DNA of 9,960 bases from JBIOHJ01 sp044448905 (GCA_044448905.1 JBIOHJ010000122.1:1-9960); one strand, 5' to 3'; positions 1 to 7,685 are shown, counted from the first letter of the stretch. A program made the numbers and translations. Notes: a model not told the origin generated them from the letters alone.

Positions 1-624
1 AACCCGTCACCATATCCTTTCAACTTTGACATTCTCCATCACTTCCCCGAATTGCTTGATGACATTAAGCCCAGGCTGGTTTATGGAAAGATGGATCGTT
101 TAAGCCATCCGATGTTACCCAAAGCCATGCTCATGCGTACGCATCCGCACGAATTGCATATTGGAGGAAGAGGCGGATATTTCAGGCTTCACTACGATGA
201 AATGTTTTTGCATACACAGCAAACACAGATTTTGGGCGATAAAGAATACTTTATGTTCCCTCCCGAACAGTCTGAATATTTATATCCCGAGGAATCAAAT
301 CCCAAAATGTCGAGGCTCGATAACATTTTTAAGATTGACCTTGAAAAATTTCCATTGTTTAAAAAAGCCAAACCGATAATTGAAATGGTTTATGTTGGCG
401 AAACGCTTTTCTTTCCCACTCACTGGTGGCATACAACCCGTATTCCCAATCCGAGCATCACTTACGGGCGCGCGCATTTGAATTCGTATAACTGGAGTAA
501 CTTTTTAAGAGACTATTATAATTTCTGGAAAAAAAGGACCCCTGTAAAATCGGAAATCCTAAACACCTATGCGAAAAGCATTTTGGGGCCGGTTATGAAA
601 ATCCAGGAAGCTTTTATCAGCTAA
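1..624 (+). CDS. JmjC/cupin-8-like Fe(II)/2-oxoglutarate oxygenase, 5' end cut by window
   Basis: The reading frame is open from the first base, so the true start lies upstream; 207 residues are visible before the TAA. The C-terminal half of a cupin-like JmjC fold is clear. An iron-binding HxD sits in FRLHYDE (visible residues H64 and D66), a lysine follows 15 residues after the Asp (K81, in GDKEYFMFPP, the likely 2-oxoglutarate contact), and the distal iron histidine is in WWHTTR (H144). Families of this kind (FIH-like, cupin_8) hydroxylate protein side chains or small molecules in the cytosol; the substrate here cannot be told. The convergent neighbour is a paralogue sharing the DLEKFPLF..AKPI and WWHTTR.P blocks. 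By alignment with that 288-residue paralogue, roughly 90 N-terminal residues are missing. An internal TTG at 52 could be mistaken for a start, but in-frame coding-like sequence precedes it. Family call is firm, substrate unknown. Confidence 0.85.
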   Translation, partial: NPSPYPFNFDILHHFPELLDDIKPRLVYGKMDRLSHPMLPKAMLMRTHPHELHIGGRGGYFRLHYDEMFLHTQQTQILGDKEYFMFPPEQSEYLYPEESNPKMSRLDNIFKIDLEKFPLFKKAKPIIEMVYVGETLFFPTHWWHTTRIPNPSITYGRAHLNSYNWSNFLRDYYNFWKKRTPVKSEILNTYAKSILGPVMKIQEAFIS

Positions 625-1487
625 CCGAAAATACCTTTTAAAAATCCCACGCTTCTCATATAGGTACAAAAAACCGAAGCCATTTTCGGGCGGTGGCTTA
701 GTTCCGTTTCTACCTGGTCAACCAGTTCGTTCCAGTTTGAAGAGTTGGCAATGCTGAAAACAGTGGAGAGCGATGCGCCCGGCACACGCGTGGTATGCCA
801 CCATCCGCAAGGCATAAAAACACTTTCCCCGGCATGAAGCACTAGCCGGATAGGCTTTGCATTAGCAAACAGGGGAAATTTTTCAAGATCGGGATTATCC
901 ACGTCAAACACCTGTGAAACACGTTGACCCGGAACACGGTAAAGAAATTGCTCCTGGTCGGGCGGAAATACTACCAGGTTCTTATCGCCATAATGCTGGT
1001 TAATAAATGCATGAACTTTCAAATCATCAATATGCAGGTAGGGGAAAATCCGCCTTCCGCAAAAATTTATTTCGAGGTGCGATTCACGGTTTAGCCGTTT
1101 GGTAACTCTTGGCAAAATATAATTTCCACCCAGCCAGTTCGGCTTTACATAAACCGGTACAGGCTGTACATGATTCGCTAAATCAGGAAATACTTCTTCA
1201 AGCGGTTGTTCACGGAGGAAAGGACCGGCTTCCGTGTCATCTGCAATAATGGCATCAATAAATTCTTCCATCACCATTTCACCTTGGTCGGTTTGTATTT
1301 TTTTTCCGGGATAGCTGTCCCTGAACCATTGCGGAGTCCATGAAGAAGCCTTCCATGCGGCAGTTGCGTCAGTAATTACAACGGGCTTGCGCGGGATCAG
1401 GTATTCGTTCCTGAACTCAGCATAAGAAAGATTGCTGCGCCTGTCAACTGTAACAGTCTTTATTTCGCCATTGGTGGGATTGCTCAT
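621..1487 (-). CDS. JmjC/cupin-8-like Fe(II)/2-oxoglutarate oxygenase (complete paralogue)
   Basis: A 288-residue protein, about the usual length for a cupin_8/FIH-like oxygenase. The N-terminal part carries the typical opening of these enzymes (RKPVVITDATAAWKA, residues 33-47). The catalytic core has HxD at H152/D154 (YLHIDDLK), K169 fifteen residues later as probable 2-oxoglutarate ligand, and distal H231 in GWWHTTR. All three iron ligands are present, so it should be active. No signal peptide or membrane segment is seen, so it is probably cytosolic. It converges on the upstream paralogue: its TAG (623-621) and the neighbour's TAA (622-624) share two bases. Its start lies 165 bases from the divergent glycosyltransferase operon, with a good TAnnTTTG-type box on this strand. 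The gene looks richer in G+C than the operon beside it. Target not predictable; protein-arginine, -lysine or -asparagine hydroxylation are all open. Confidence 0.88.
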   Translation of the reverse strand: MSNPTNGEIKTVTVDRRSNLSYAEFRNEYLIPRKPVVITDATAAWKASSWTPQWFRDSYPGKKIQTDQGEMVMEEFIDAIIADDTEAGPFLREQPLEEVFPDLANHVQPVPVYVKPNWLGGNYILPRVTKRLNRESHLEINFCGRRIFPYLHIDDLKVHAFINQHYGDKNLVVFPPDQEQFLYRVPGQRVSQVFDVDNPDLEKFPLFANAKPIRLVLHAGESVFMPCGWWHTTRVPGASLSTVFSIANSSNWNELVDQVETELSHRPKMASVFCTYMRSVGFLKGIFG

Positions 1488-1652
1488 CCGGTAAATTAAT
1501 TATTTATAATCTGGTGACAAAATTAAGAAGGTTATTTGTATATACACTGAGATAAATCATAATACTATTGGATTTATTGAACTTCGTAATGTTTACAATT
1601 TAGATAACGGAAAATTTATTTCCACACGCTTTATGTTTTCTTTGCAAAGCTG
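1488..1652. promoter_or_regulatory. Divergent intergenic region between oxygenase and glycosyltransferase operon
   Basis: This AT-rich 165-base gap holds the 5' ends of two oppositely transcribed units. On the - strand a perfect TAnnTTTG match lies at 1525-1518. On the + strand only imperfect matches appear (TATGTTTT at 1632-1639 and TTTCTTTG at 1637-1644), which would place the transcript start within a few bases of the ATG at 1653. No strong Shine-Dalgarno sequence is seen on either side, as is usual in Bacteroidota. No clear operator palindrome was found. Confidence 0.45.
1518..1525 (-). promoter_or_regulatory. Candidate Bacteroidota -7 box for the oxygenase gene
   Basis: Read on the - strand the bases are TAATTTTG, a full match to the Bacteroidota -7 consensus TAnnTTTG. 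A start about seven bases beyond would give a leader of roughly 25 bases before the ATG at 1487. The -33 element is weak: GTG instead of TTG at 1547-1545, with a 19-base spacer. In AT-rich DNA such an octamer can arise by chance. Confidence 0.4.
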
Positions 1653-3314
1653 ATGGCATTTATTAAAAAAGAAAAAATAGTGTTAGAAAATTCTGATAAC
1701 AGGATTTCTTTTTTTATTTTTTGTTTTTTTCTATTGCTCGCATTTATCCAGTGTTATAAATCGGTTTTGCCATATAGCTGGGGTTATGATATTGATAATT
1801 ACCGTGACATGGCGAATATCGAAACCATTTTGTCGGGAAATTATGGCAAAGACCCCAGCTACCTTAACGAATATCTTTGGTACAACCCGCTTATTTACTG
1901 GATGGAATCGTTGATTGTGAAAATCACAGGACTGCCTGTAAATCTCGTTATAACAAAGTGCGGAGTATATTTAAATTTTCTTTCGCCCGTTTTGTTTTTT
2001 GTCATGCTAAGGTATTTTTTTAATTCCACTATTGCCTTAGCAGCAACAGCAGCGTATTTGTTTTTTACCGCGAACAATTTACCCGGATGGGCAGTGGCTA
2101 CATATTCGCCATGGGTGTTTGCCGCAACGCTTACGCAACCCGTATTTTATTATGGAATGGTTGTATTGCATAAAGCATGCGTAAAAGAAAGCCTTTCTTC
2201 AATGCTTTGGTTTGGATTCATTACAGGGTTTTGTTTTTTAGGGCACACTGCACCCACTATAATTCTATTGCTGATTATGTTGATTTTAACTTTGCAAAAA
2301 TTAATCAGCCAGGTAAAGTTAAAGCAGTTTAAAGAAATGCGAAAGTTGATTTTAACAAGGGCGGGTGCAGCCATCGTTTTTATTATTACAAGTTTGCCGC
2401 TCACTTATTATATAATTGGTAAATATAATCTTGACCTCGTAAATAAAATCACGTATGAATATATAAACCCGTTATTTGCTGTACATAATTTTTTTATTTT
2501 AATACAAAAGAACCTCTCTGTGTCTCTGTTTATTTCAATAGTTGGGTTGATTTATTTTATTTTTGGATGGAAGAAAAATTTAAAAGAGAAAATGATTTTT
2601 TACTGGTTAATTATATGTGTTGTGTTCTATATTCATTCAGTTGCTGTTTCATTTTTGGCGGCAGGTTTTAACATTCACTTATTCGGAACCGTTCCTTCTC
2701 ATCATTACTTTTTTTACCTGAAAGCTTTGCAGGCTGTATTTTTCGGGATCGGGTTGTATGCGCTGTTTTTTAAATGGCTGCCTTCTTTACTAAACAAAAT
2801 AAACCCGGTGTATGCATCGAAAGTAAAATTTTCAACAAACCTTTTCCTTGTTATGCTCGTATTGCTTGTAATAGTTAATTACCCTTCATATTCCGGGCGT
2901 TTTGATTTTGCTAACATTGATAAAAAAGTAATTGAGCTCGACAGTGAAAAATGGCGATATGAAGCGTATTTCTGGATTATGAAAAACACCGATATTAATG
3001 ATGTATTCCTGGCTGAACGTGAGCTGTGTGATTTACCTGTCCTGGCATCGGGCAGGAAAATGGTAGCCGTTTCAGCTACTTTCTCAAACGCATATATCGA
3101 TTATGATTCACGAAATGCAGACAGGAATTATTTATTAGAATCTTTATTAAAAGAAAAAGAACCTGAGGTCGAAAAAATGTTGAATAAATATCGTGTTCAG
3201 TATCTTGTTATCAGGAATAATGAAATTCCTACGGCAAAATGCATAGCCTGTTATTTTCCCGAATCTGTTTTTAAGGGTTCGGGTTTATCTATTTATAAAA
3301 GACAAACAGAATAA
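1653..3314 (+). CDS. Polytopic GT-C-like membrane glycosyltransferase
   Basis: A 553-residue integral membrane protein. After a short basic N-terminus the first hydrophobic helix lies near residues 18-36. A loop rich in acidic residues follows (WGYDIDNYRD, about 43-52), where GT-C enzymes keep their catalytic Asp/Glu. About nine further hydrophobic helices run to near residue 415, with the GHTAP block near 197 and a VPSHHYFFYL block near 345. Residues from about 430 to the end form a soluble C-terminal domain (YEAYFWIMKNT...VFLAERE). This plan fits GT-C transferases that move a sugar from a polyprenyl-phosphate donor on the outer face of the inner membrane. I cannot assign a particular GT family or acceptor. 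The ATG at 1653 puts a basic stretch before helix 1. It is the first gene of a three-gene operon, 22 bases before the GT2 gene, which could make its lipid-linked donor. An uncharacterised polytopic membrane protein remains possible. Confidence 0.72.
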   Translation: MAFIKKEKIVLENSDNRISFFIFCFFLLLAFIQCYKSVLPYSWGYDIDNYRDMANIETILSGNYGKDPSYLNEYLWYNPLIYWMESLIVKITGLPVNLVITKCGVYLNFLSPVLFFVMLRYFFNSTIALAATAAYLFFTANNLPGWAVATYSPWVFAATLTQPVFYYGMVVLHKACVKESLSSMLWFGFITGFCFLGHTAPTIILLLIMLILTLQKLISQVKLKQFKEMRKLILTRAGAAIVFIITSLPLTYYIIGKYNLDLVNKITYEYINPLFAVHNFFILIQKNLSVSLFISIVGLIYFIFGWKKNLKEKMIFYWLIICVVFYIHSVAVSFLAAGFNIHLFGTVPSHHYFFYLKALQAVFFGIGLYALFFKWLPSLLNKINPVYASKVKFSTNLFLVMLVLLVIVNYPSYSGRFDFANIDKKVIELDSEKWRYEAYFWIMKNTDINDVFLAERELCDLPVLASGRKMVAVSATFSNAYIDYDSRNADRNYLLESLLKEKEPEVEKMLNKYRVQYLVIRNNEIPTAKCIACYFPESVFKGSGLSIYKRQTE

Positions 3315-3336
3315 TTTATTTCGTAATTTTAAAAAT

Positions 3337-4074
3337 ATGTATCACGGAAATGATTTTGCACTGGTGATTCCGATGGCAAACGAAGAAAAGGAATTTCACC
3401 CGTTTGCTGATGAGATCATCAAGATGCTTGACCGGCTCGAATCCGGCAGGGTTTATTTTGTTGTGGATAGTGTTTCAAAAGACCGGACGCTGGAGATTTG
3501 CAGGGAGCTATCAGCAAAGGATGCGCGGTTTACAACAATATGGGCGCCCGAAAACAAAAATGTGGTGGATGCCTACCTGAGAGGATATAAAGAAGCGCTT
3601 AAAAACGGGCATGATATCATGATAGAGATGGATGCCGGTTTGTCACACGACCCGCGTGCAATACCCATGTTTCTGCGTACGCTTAATGAAGGCAATGAAT
3701 GTGCATTTGGCAGCCGTTTTATAAATGGCGGTTCAATATTTAAGTCAACATTTAAAAGAACTTTCCTCTCAAAAATCGGAACTATCCTATCCAATATTTT
3801 ATTGGGAACAAAGTTGCACGATATGACTTCAGGCTACCAGGGTTTTCATGCCAATGTTGTTCGTCAGTTTGTAAATTATCCATTATTGTCGAAGGCGCAT
3901 TTTTATCAAACTGAGTTGCGTTACCTACTTCGTAAAAAACGCTGTCGCGAAATCCCTATTCACTACCGCGCTCCTTCCCCAAGCGTTTCGAAAAAAGCTG
4001 TTACCAATTCAATCAATGTGTTGTGGCATTATTTTGTTTTGCGTTTAATTGGCCATGCCAAAGTATTGGAATAA
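3337..4074 (+). CDS. GT2 family glycosyltransferase, polyprenyl-phosphate sugar synthase type
   Basis: A 245-residue soluble GT-A fold enzyme, close to the length of single-domain DPM1-like proteins. The N-terminal nucleotide-sugar strand FALVIPMANEE is at residues 7-17, followed by VVDSVSKDRTLEI at 42-54 in the place of the usual DDGS.DGT segment. The metal-site segment is IEMDAGLSHDP (96-106), GSRFINGG is at 125-132, and SGYQGFH (165-171) takes the place of the TSG(F/Y)R block. Relatives transfer a sugar from GDP- or UDP-sugar to dolichyl or undecaprenyl phosphate at the cytosolic membrane face. There is no C-terminal pair of membrane helices. The second Asp of the common DADxxH motif is Gly here (G101), while D99 and D105 remain. 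The gene sits 22 bases after the GT-C-like gene and one base before the likely start of the next, so co-transcription is expected. The family is sure; donor and acceptor are inferred. Confidence 0.85.
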   Translation: MYHGNDFALVIPMANEEKEFHPFADEIIKMLDRLESGRVYFVVDSVSKDRTLEICRELSAKDARFTTIWAPENKNVVDAYLRGYKEALKNGHDIMIEMDAGLSHDPRAIPMFLRTLNEGNECAFGSRFINGGSIFKSTFKRTFLSKIGTILSNILLGTKLHDMTSGYQGFHANVVRQFVNYPLLSKAHFYQTELRYLLRKKRCREIPIHYRAPSPSVSKKAVTNSINVLWHYFVLRLIGHAKVLE

Positions 4075-4075
4075 A

Positions 4076-5098
4076 ATGATGAATGAAAAATCAGCATTGA
4101 TAATTACCAGCATTGCTTCACCAAATGAAGCATTAAAAGATTATGCTGAAAAGTGTCATAAGTACGATGTGCAGTTTATAGTAATTGGTGATTCAAAATC
4201 ACCGAAAGATTTCCAGCTTGAGCATTGTGATTTTTATTCGCTTGAAAAACAAAAGTCTCTTTCGTTTTCACTCGCTGAAATTACTCCTGAAAAGCATTAT
4301 TCGCGAAAGAACCTTGGCTACCTGCTCGCAATTCAAAATGGTGCTGAATTGATAATTGAAACGGATGATGATAATATTGCGCTTCCCTCGTTCTGGAAAA
4401 AAAGCATACCTGAATTTGAAAGCTACCATTTTGTCGATAAAAGCTGGGTAAATATTTATTCCTATTTCACGGACAAGAAAATATGGCCACGTGCATTTCC
4501 GCTTGAATTAGTAAACAGCGAAAGTCCATCACTCAAAGAAGCACGGTTCGAAAAAGTTTATTGCCCGGTTCAGCAAGGGCTGGCTGATGATAACCCGGAT
4601 GTAGATGCTGTGTTCAGGCTTGTAAAAGAACTTCCCGTAAAATTTAAACATGCACCAAACATGGCTTTTGGCAGAAATACGTGGTGCCCTTTTAACAGTC
4701 AGAATACCCGTTGGTTTAAAGTCGCTTTTCCGTTATTGTATCTGCCATCATACTGCTCATTCCGCATGACGGACATCTGGCGCAGCTTTATTGCGCAACG
4801 TATTTGCTGGGAAAACAACTGGAGTATTTTATTTCATAAGCCTACGGTGAGGCAGGAACGCAACGAACATAATTTGATGAAAGATTTTGGTGATGAAGTG
4901 ACGGGGTTTCTAAGCAATATGCTAATCGGGAAAAAGTTGCAGGAACTCAATCTTAAAAAAGGCGAAAAATATCTTCTCGAAAATCTAATTACCTGTTATG
5001 AATTACTGACCGGATTAAAATTGATTGGAGAACAGGAAATGACATTGGTTGAAGCATGGTGCAAGGATATCAATTCTCTTTTATTACAGGAACACTAA
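4076..5098 (+). CDS. STELLO-like (DUF288) glycosyltransferase-like protein
   Basis: About 340 residues from the ATG at 4076. The fold looks like a GT-A transferase of the STELLO/DUF288 group. It opens with a strand SALIITSIASPNEAL (residues 6-20) and a second FIVIGDSKSP (34-43). Then comes the family hallmark RKNLGYLLAIQNGAE..IETDDDN (77-100), whose Asp cluster is the likely metal and nucleotide-sugar site, and later SFRMTDIWRSFIAQRI (228-243). Plant STELLO proteins are Golgi proteins linked to cellulose synthase assembly; the bacterial relatives have no role known to me. No signal peptide or membrane helix is seen, so it is probably cytosolic. I chose 4076 because it follows the previous stop by one base (TAA-A-ATG); ATG 4079 is equally possible, and an in-frame TTG at 4049 or ATG at 4055 would overlap the GT2 gene. 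Its 3' end overlaps the convergent DUF1501 gene by 15 bases. Substrate unknown. Confidence 0.75.
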   Translation: MMNEKSALIITSIASPNEALKDYAEKCHKYDVQFIVIGDSKSPKDFQLEHCDFYSLEKQKSLSFSLAEITPEKHYSRKNLGYLLAIQNGAELIIETDDDNIALPSFWKKSIPEFESYHFVDKSWVNIYSYFTDKKIWPRAFPLELVNSESPSLKEARFEKVYCPVQQGLADDNPDVDAVFRLVKELPVKFKHAPNMAFGRNTWCPFNSQNTRWFKVAFPLLYLPSYCSFRMTDIWRSFIAQRICWENNWSILFHKPTVRQERNEHNLMKDFGDEVTGFLSNMLIGKKLQELNLKKGEKYLLENLITCYELLTGLKLIGEQEMTLVEAWCKDINSLLLQEH

Positions 5099-6286
5099 TG
5101 GTTCGAAATGCCGTTTCAGAATAGTTTGCGGATTAACTTCAAGCCATTTTTCCAATACCGTTGCATAAACATTTCTGAAATCCACTTCGTAAATTAAATC
5201 ATTATCCTGAAGCTTACCAAGGTCGGGCAATGAATTATACATTCCGGGTTTCGATAATTTTCCGCCAATCATGTAAATATTATTTGCGGTTCCGTGGTCG
5301 GTCCCTTTGCTTGAGTTTTGTTTCACCCTTCGCCCAAATTCCGAAAAAGTCATTACCAGTGTTTCATTAAAGCGGTTGTTTGATTTCAAGTCATTGCAAA
5401 AAGCATTTAAAGTGTCAGCATAAACTTTTAACAAACGATTTTGTGTTGATTTTTGAAATACATGCGTGTCGAATCCTGAAAGCGAAATATAATACACCGA
5501 AGTTTCGGAGCCCGAAATAATTAATTCGGCAATCAGCTTCATTCTTTTTCCAAAATCATGATTGGGATAAAAAGTTTTTGATTTGAATATGCTGGCATGT
5601 TCATATATATATTCAGCTGACTGTGTAGTTTCCGTCAAAGTCTTGTGTAAGAAATCAACCTGCAAATTGCCGGTTTGGCCATTGCTTTCAACTGAATTTA
5701 TTAATAATGGATTGGAGGAGAGCGAGCGCAAAGCTTTTGGATTACGGAACGCCATACCTTTTAATTTTTCACCTTTCAGGGCAAGGCTTAATGTTTCGTC
5801 AATTTCCAGGGCAAGGTGTGGTTTGCCACAACTGCCATCACAGGTAGAATCAAGATAACGACCCAGCCAACCTGTACTTTCATATTTTTCAGCATCACTT
5901 GCCGACTGCCATATGTCCATCGATCGGAAATGCGACCGGTTAGGATTTGGATAGCCTACATTATTTATTAATGTTACATTGCCATCATCATACAACTTCG
6001 CCATCCCTTCAAGGTTTTTATTTAATGCAACCTCCCCGGTAATCCCGATTAAATCCTCTTCATACAAACCAAGGTCGGGGCGATATTGGTAATACAAATC
6101 GTTCTTAAAAGGTATTACGCAATTCAGCCCGTCATTACCACCTGAAAATTGTATAATGACAAGCGATTTTCCGTTATAACCTTTGGGAGAAAAACCATTT
6201 GCTGCTGATTTTAAAAATCGCGGCATCATCAGCGAGGCGCTTGCCAATGCGGAATGTTTTATAAATTTTCTGCGGCTGGAGTTCAT
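5084..6286 (-). CDS. DUF1501 family protein with Tat-like signal
   Basis: A 400-residue protein with the DUF1501 hallmarks: the SGGNDGLNCVIP block (48-59), SHFRSMDIWQSA (118-129), GFDTH (271-275), SEFGRR (315-320) and GTDHGTA (328-334). The family is placed in the alkaline phosphatase/sulfatase-like clan, and conserved His/Asp residues in these blocks could bind metal, but its activity is unknown. The N-terminus SSRRKFIKHSALASASLMM has a twin-arginine motif (RRKFIK, residues 5-10) followed by a moderately hydrophobic Ala/Ser/Leu stretch, so folded export by Tat is likely. It is the second gene of a two-gene operon, starting four bases after the DUF1800 stop, the arrangement in which these families usually occur. 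Its last 15 bases overlap the end of the convergent STELLO-like gene. Length and motifs suggest an intact protein. Confidence 0.92.
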   Translation of the reverse strand: MNSSRRKFIKHSALASASLMMPRFLKSAANGFSPKGYNGKSLVIIQFSGGNDGLNCVIPFKNDLYYQYRPDLGLYEEDLIGITGEVALNKNLEGMAKLYDDGNVTLINNVGYPNPNRSHFRSMDIWQSASDAEKYESTGWLGRYLDSTCDGSCGKPHLALEIDETLSLALKGEKLKGMAFRNPKALRSLSSNPLLINSVESNGQTGNLQVDFLHKTLTETTQSAEYIYEHASIFKSKTFYPNHDFGKRMKLIAELIISGSETSVYYISLSGFDTHVFQKSTQNRLLKVYADTLNAFCNDLKSNNRFNETLVMTFSEFGRRVKQNSSKGTDHGTANNIYMIGGKLSKPGMYNSLPDLGKLQDNDLIYEVDFRNVYATVLEKWLEVNPQTILKRHFEPLVFL

Positions 6287-6290
6287 GTTT

Positions 6291-7685
6291 TTAAATCAGT
6301 TGAAATTCCGGGGTTGCCATGATGGCTGAAGCCAGCTTAATCATTTTCTTTTCTTCATCCGCATCGTTTGCAAAACCCAACATCTTATTCTTATCAATTT
6401 TATCTTTTGATGATTGAATCAAATATTCCGACAGCTCATCAAATATTTTTTCATCTCCCGAATTTTTAAAATGTGAAAACAATATTGACCAGTCAGAGGA
6501 AAGCATGTGCTCATTATCTTCCTGTTCTGTTTCTTCCGGTTTATCTTCAAATTCCGGTTTCGGGCGGATTGTTATCCTGCCTTCATTTAATAATGCATTT
6601 GCAATATTTAGCCTGAGTAATAATGTTGAACTGTCAATCCAGTTTTGGCCGCCCTTCCATCCGGCAACATTTGGAGGAAAAAACAAAACCTGTCCCAGTG
6701 CTTTTTGCAGATTTAACAGAGCCCGATCATTCTCAAATTCCATCCGGATAAGTTTTTTATAGCGCACAATTAACTCAACCGGGGAAGAGATTTTGCAGCC
6801 TATATTCTCGTCATCATAAAACCAATCTGACGAAAATATTTTTTTCATTAATAATGAAATGTCATAACCCGAATTGAAAAAACTTTCAGCAAGCAATTTT
6901 ACTCTTTCATTATTTATAACCGGGTTAACAAATTCGCGATAAATTTTTGTAACAACGTAAATAGCGGTTTGCTTATTATTAATGATGATATTAAGGATTT
7001 CTTCTCCGTTAAAATTTCCTTTTTGTCCCATAAATTCTTTTTCTCCAAAATCATGGTCGTTTTCCTTAAATTCAAACTGCCCTTTGCGGTTTACAGTCCA
7101 ACCCGTAAAAGCGCGCGCTGCTTCCTTAATATCTTGTTCGGTGTAATGTCCTTCGCCTAACGTAAATAATTCCATCACTTCACGTGCAAAATTTTCGTTA
7201 GGAGCTTTTTTATGATTCTGTTGGTTGTTCAGGTAAATAATCATGGCAGGGTCTTTTGCAATCGCATGAAGCAGGTCGCTAAATTTTCCCAACGCAAATT
7301 TCCGGATAGTGTTATTTTGTATTTGCATCAGGTAAGCAAAAGGAGTGGAAGTTGAAAAATGATTGTGCCAGAAAAAAGTCATCTTTTCACGCAACTGACT
7401 TTCATCTTGTGCCATTTTATTCATCCATACAATATTTAAATCCTCTGTTTCCCTTCTCGATTTCAGAATCATTCTTAAAATCCGAAATGACGAAACCTCT
7501 TTATCTTCTCTCCCGGCAATCGGGTTTTTAATAAAGTCGAGACCGGAATAATTTTGTAGTACTGAGAAAATAGCCTCCACAATTTCCACAACCGATTTGC
7601 CTGAATATTTTTCGATGGCCTGAGGCAGATCACCAAACCCGGCTCTTAAAAATAAATGCTGAATATTTCTTTTTGTGGATTGCAT
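6291..7685 (-). CDS. DUF1800 family protein
   Basis: A 464-residue protein with clear DUF1800 features: an N-terminal LFLRAGFGDLPQAIEKY segment (11-27), LREKMTFFWHNHFSTS (98-113), a long helical core with NENFAREVMELFTLGEG (163-179), AARAFTGWTV (189-198), a late FFPPNVAGWKGGQNWI block (335-350), and the C-terminal ATPEFQLI ending. The biochemical function of the family is unknown. A very acidic low-complexity insert lies at about 378-393. No convincing signal peptide is visible, in contrast to its DUF1501 partner, so its location is uncertain. It is the promoter-proximal gene of the pair, with the partner starting four bases downstream. Its own start at 7685 faces the uvrA start across a 147-base gap. 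The ATG is chosen because the family's first conserved block begins about ten residues later. Confidence 0.92.
   Translation of the reverse strand: MQSTKRNIQHLFLRAGFGDLPQAIEKYSGKSVVEIVEAIFSVLQNYSGLDFIKNPIAGREDKEVSSFRILRMILKSRRETEDLNIVWMNKMAQDESQLREKMTFFWHNHFSTSTPFAYLMQIQNNTIRKFALGKFSDLLHAIAKDPAMIIYLNNQQNHKKAPNENFAREVMELFTLGEGHYTEQDIKEAARAFTGWTVNRKGQFEFKENDHDFGEKEFMGQKGNFNGEEILNIIINNKQTAIYVVTKIYREFVNPVINNERVKLLAESFFNSGYDISLLMKKIFSSDWFYDDENIGCKISSPVELIVRYKKLIRMEFENDRALLNLQKALGQVLFFPPNVAGWKGGQNWIDSSTLLLRLNIANALLNEGRITIRPKPEFEDKPEETEQEDNEHMLSSDWSILFSHFKNSGDEKIFDELSEYLIQSSKDKIDKNKMLGFANDADEEKKMIKLASAIMATPEFQLI

Noticed and set aside
52..54. TTG as the true start of the first oxygenase gene
   Set aside because: The frame is open to base 1 with plausible coding residues, and the paralogue shows that an N-terminal part must lie upstream.
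1637..1644. TTTCTTTG as a promoter -7 box for the glycosyltransferase operon
   Set aside because: It has one mismatch, no -33 partner, and would start transcription almost on the ATG; kept only as a note in the intergenic entry.
2150..2404. - strand open frame inside the GT-C-like gene
   Set aside because: It lies opposite transmembrane-coding sequence, has no recognisable domain, and low-complexity AT-rich sequence easily yields such frames.
4049..4075. TTG (4049) or ATG (4055) as start of the STELLO-like gene
   Set aside because: These would overlap the GT2 gene; residues before the conserved first strand look unconstrained, and ATG 4076 follows the previous stop by one base, a common coupled arrangement.
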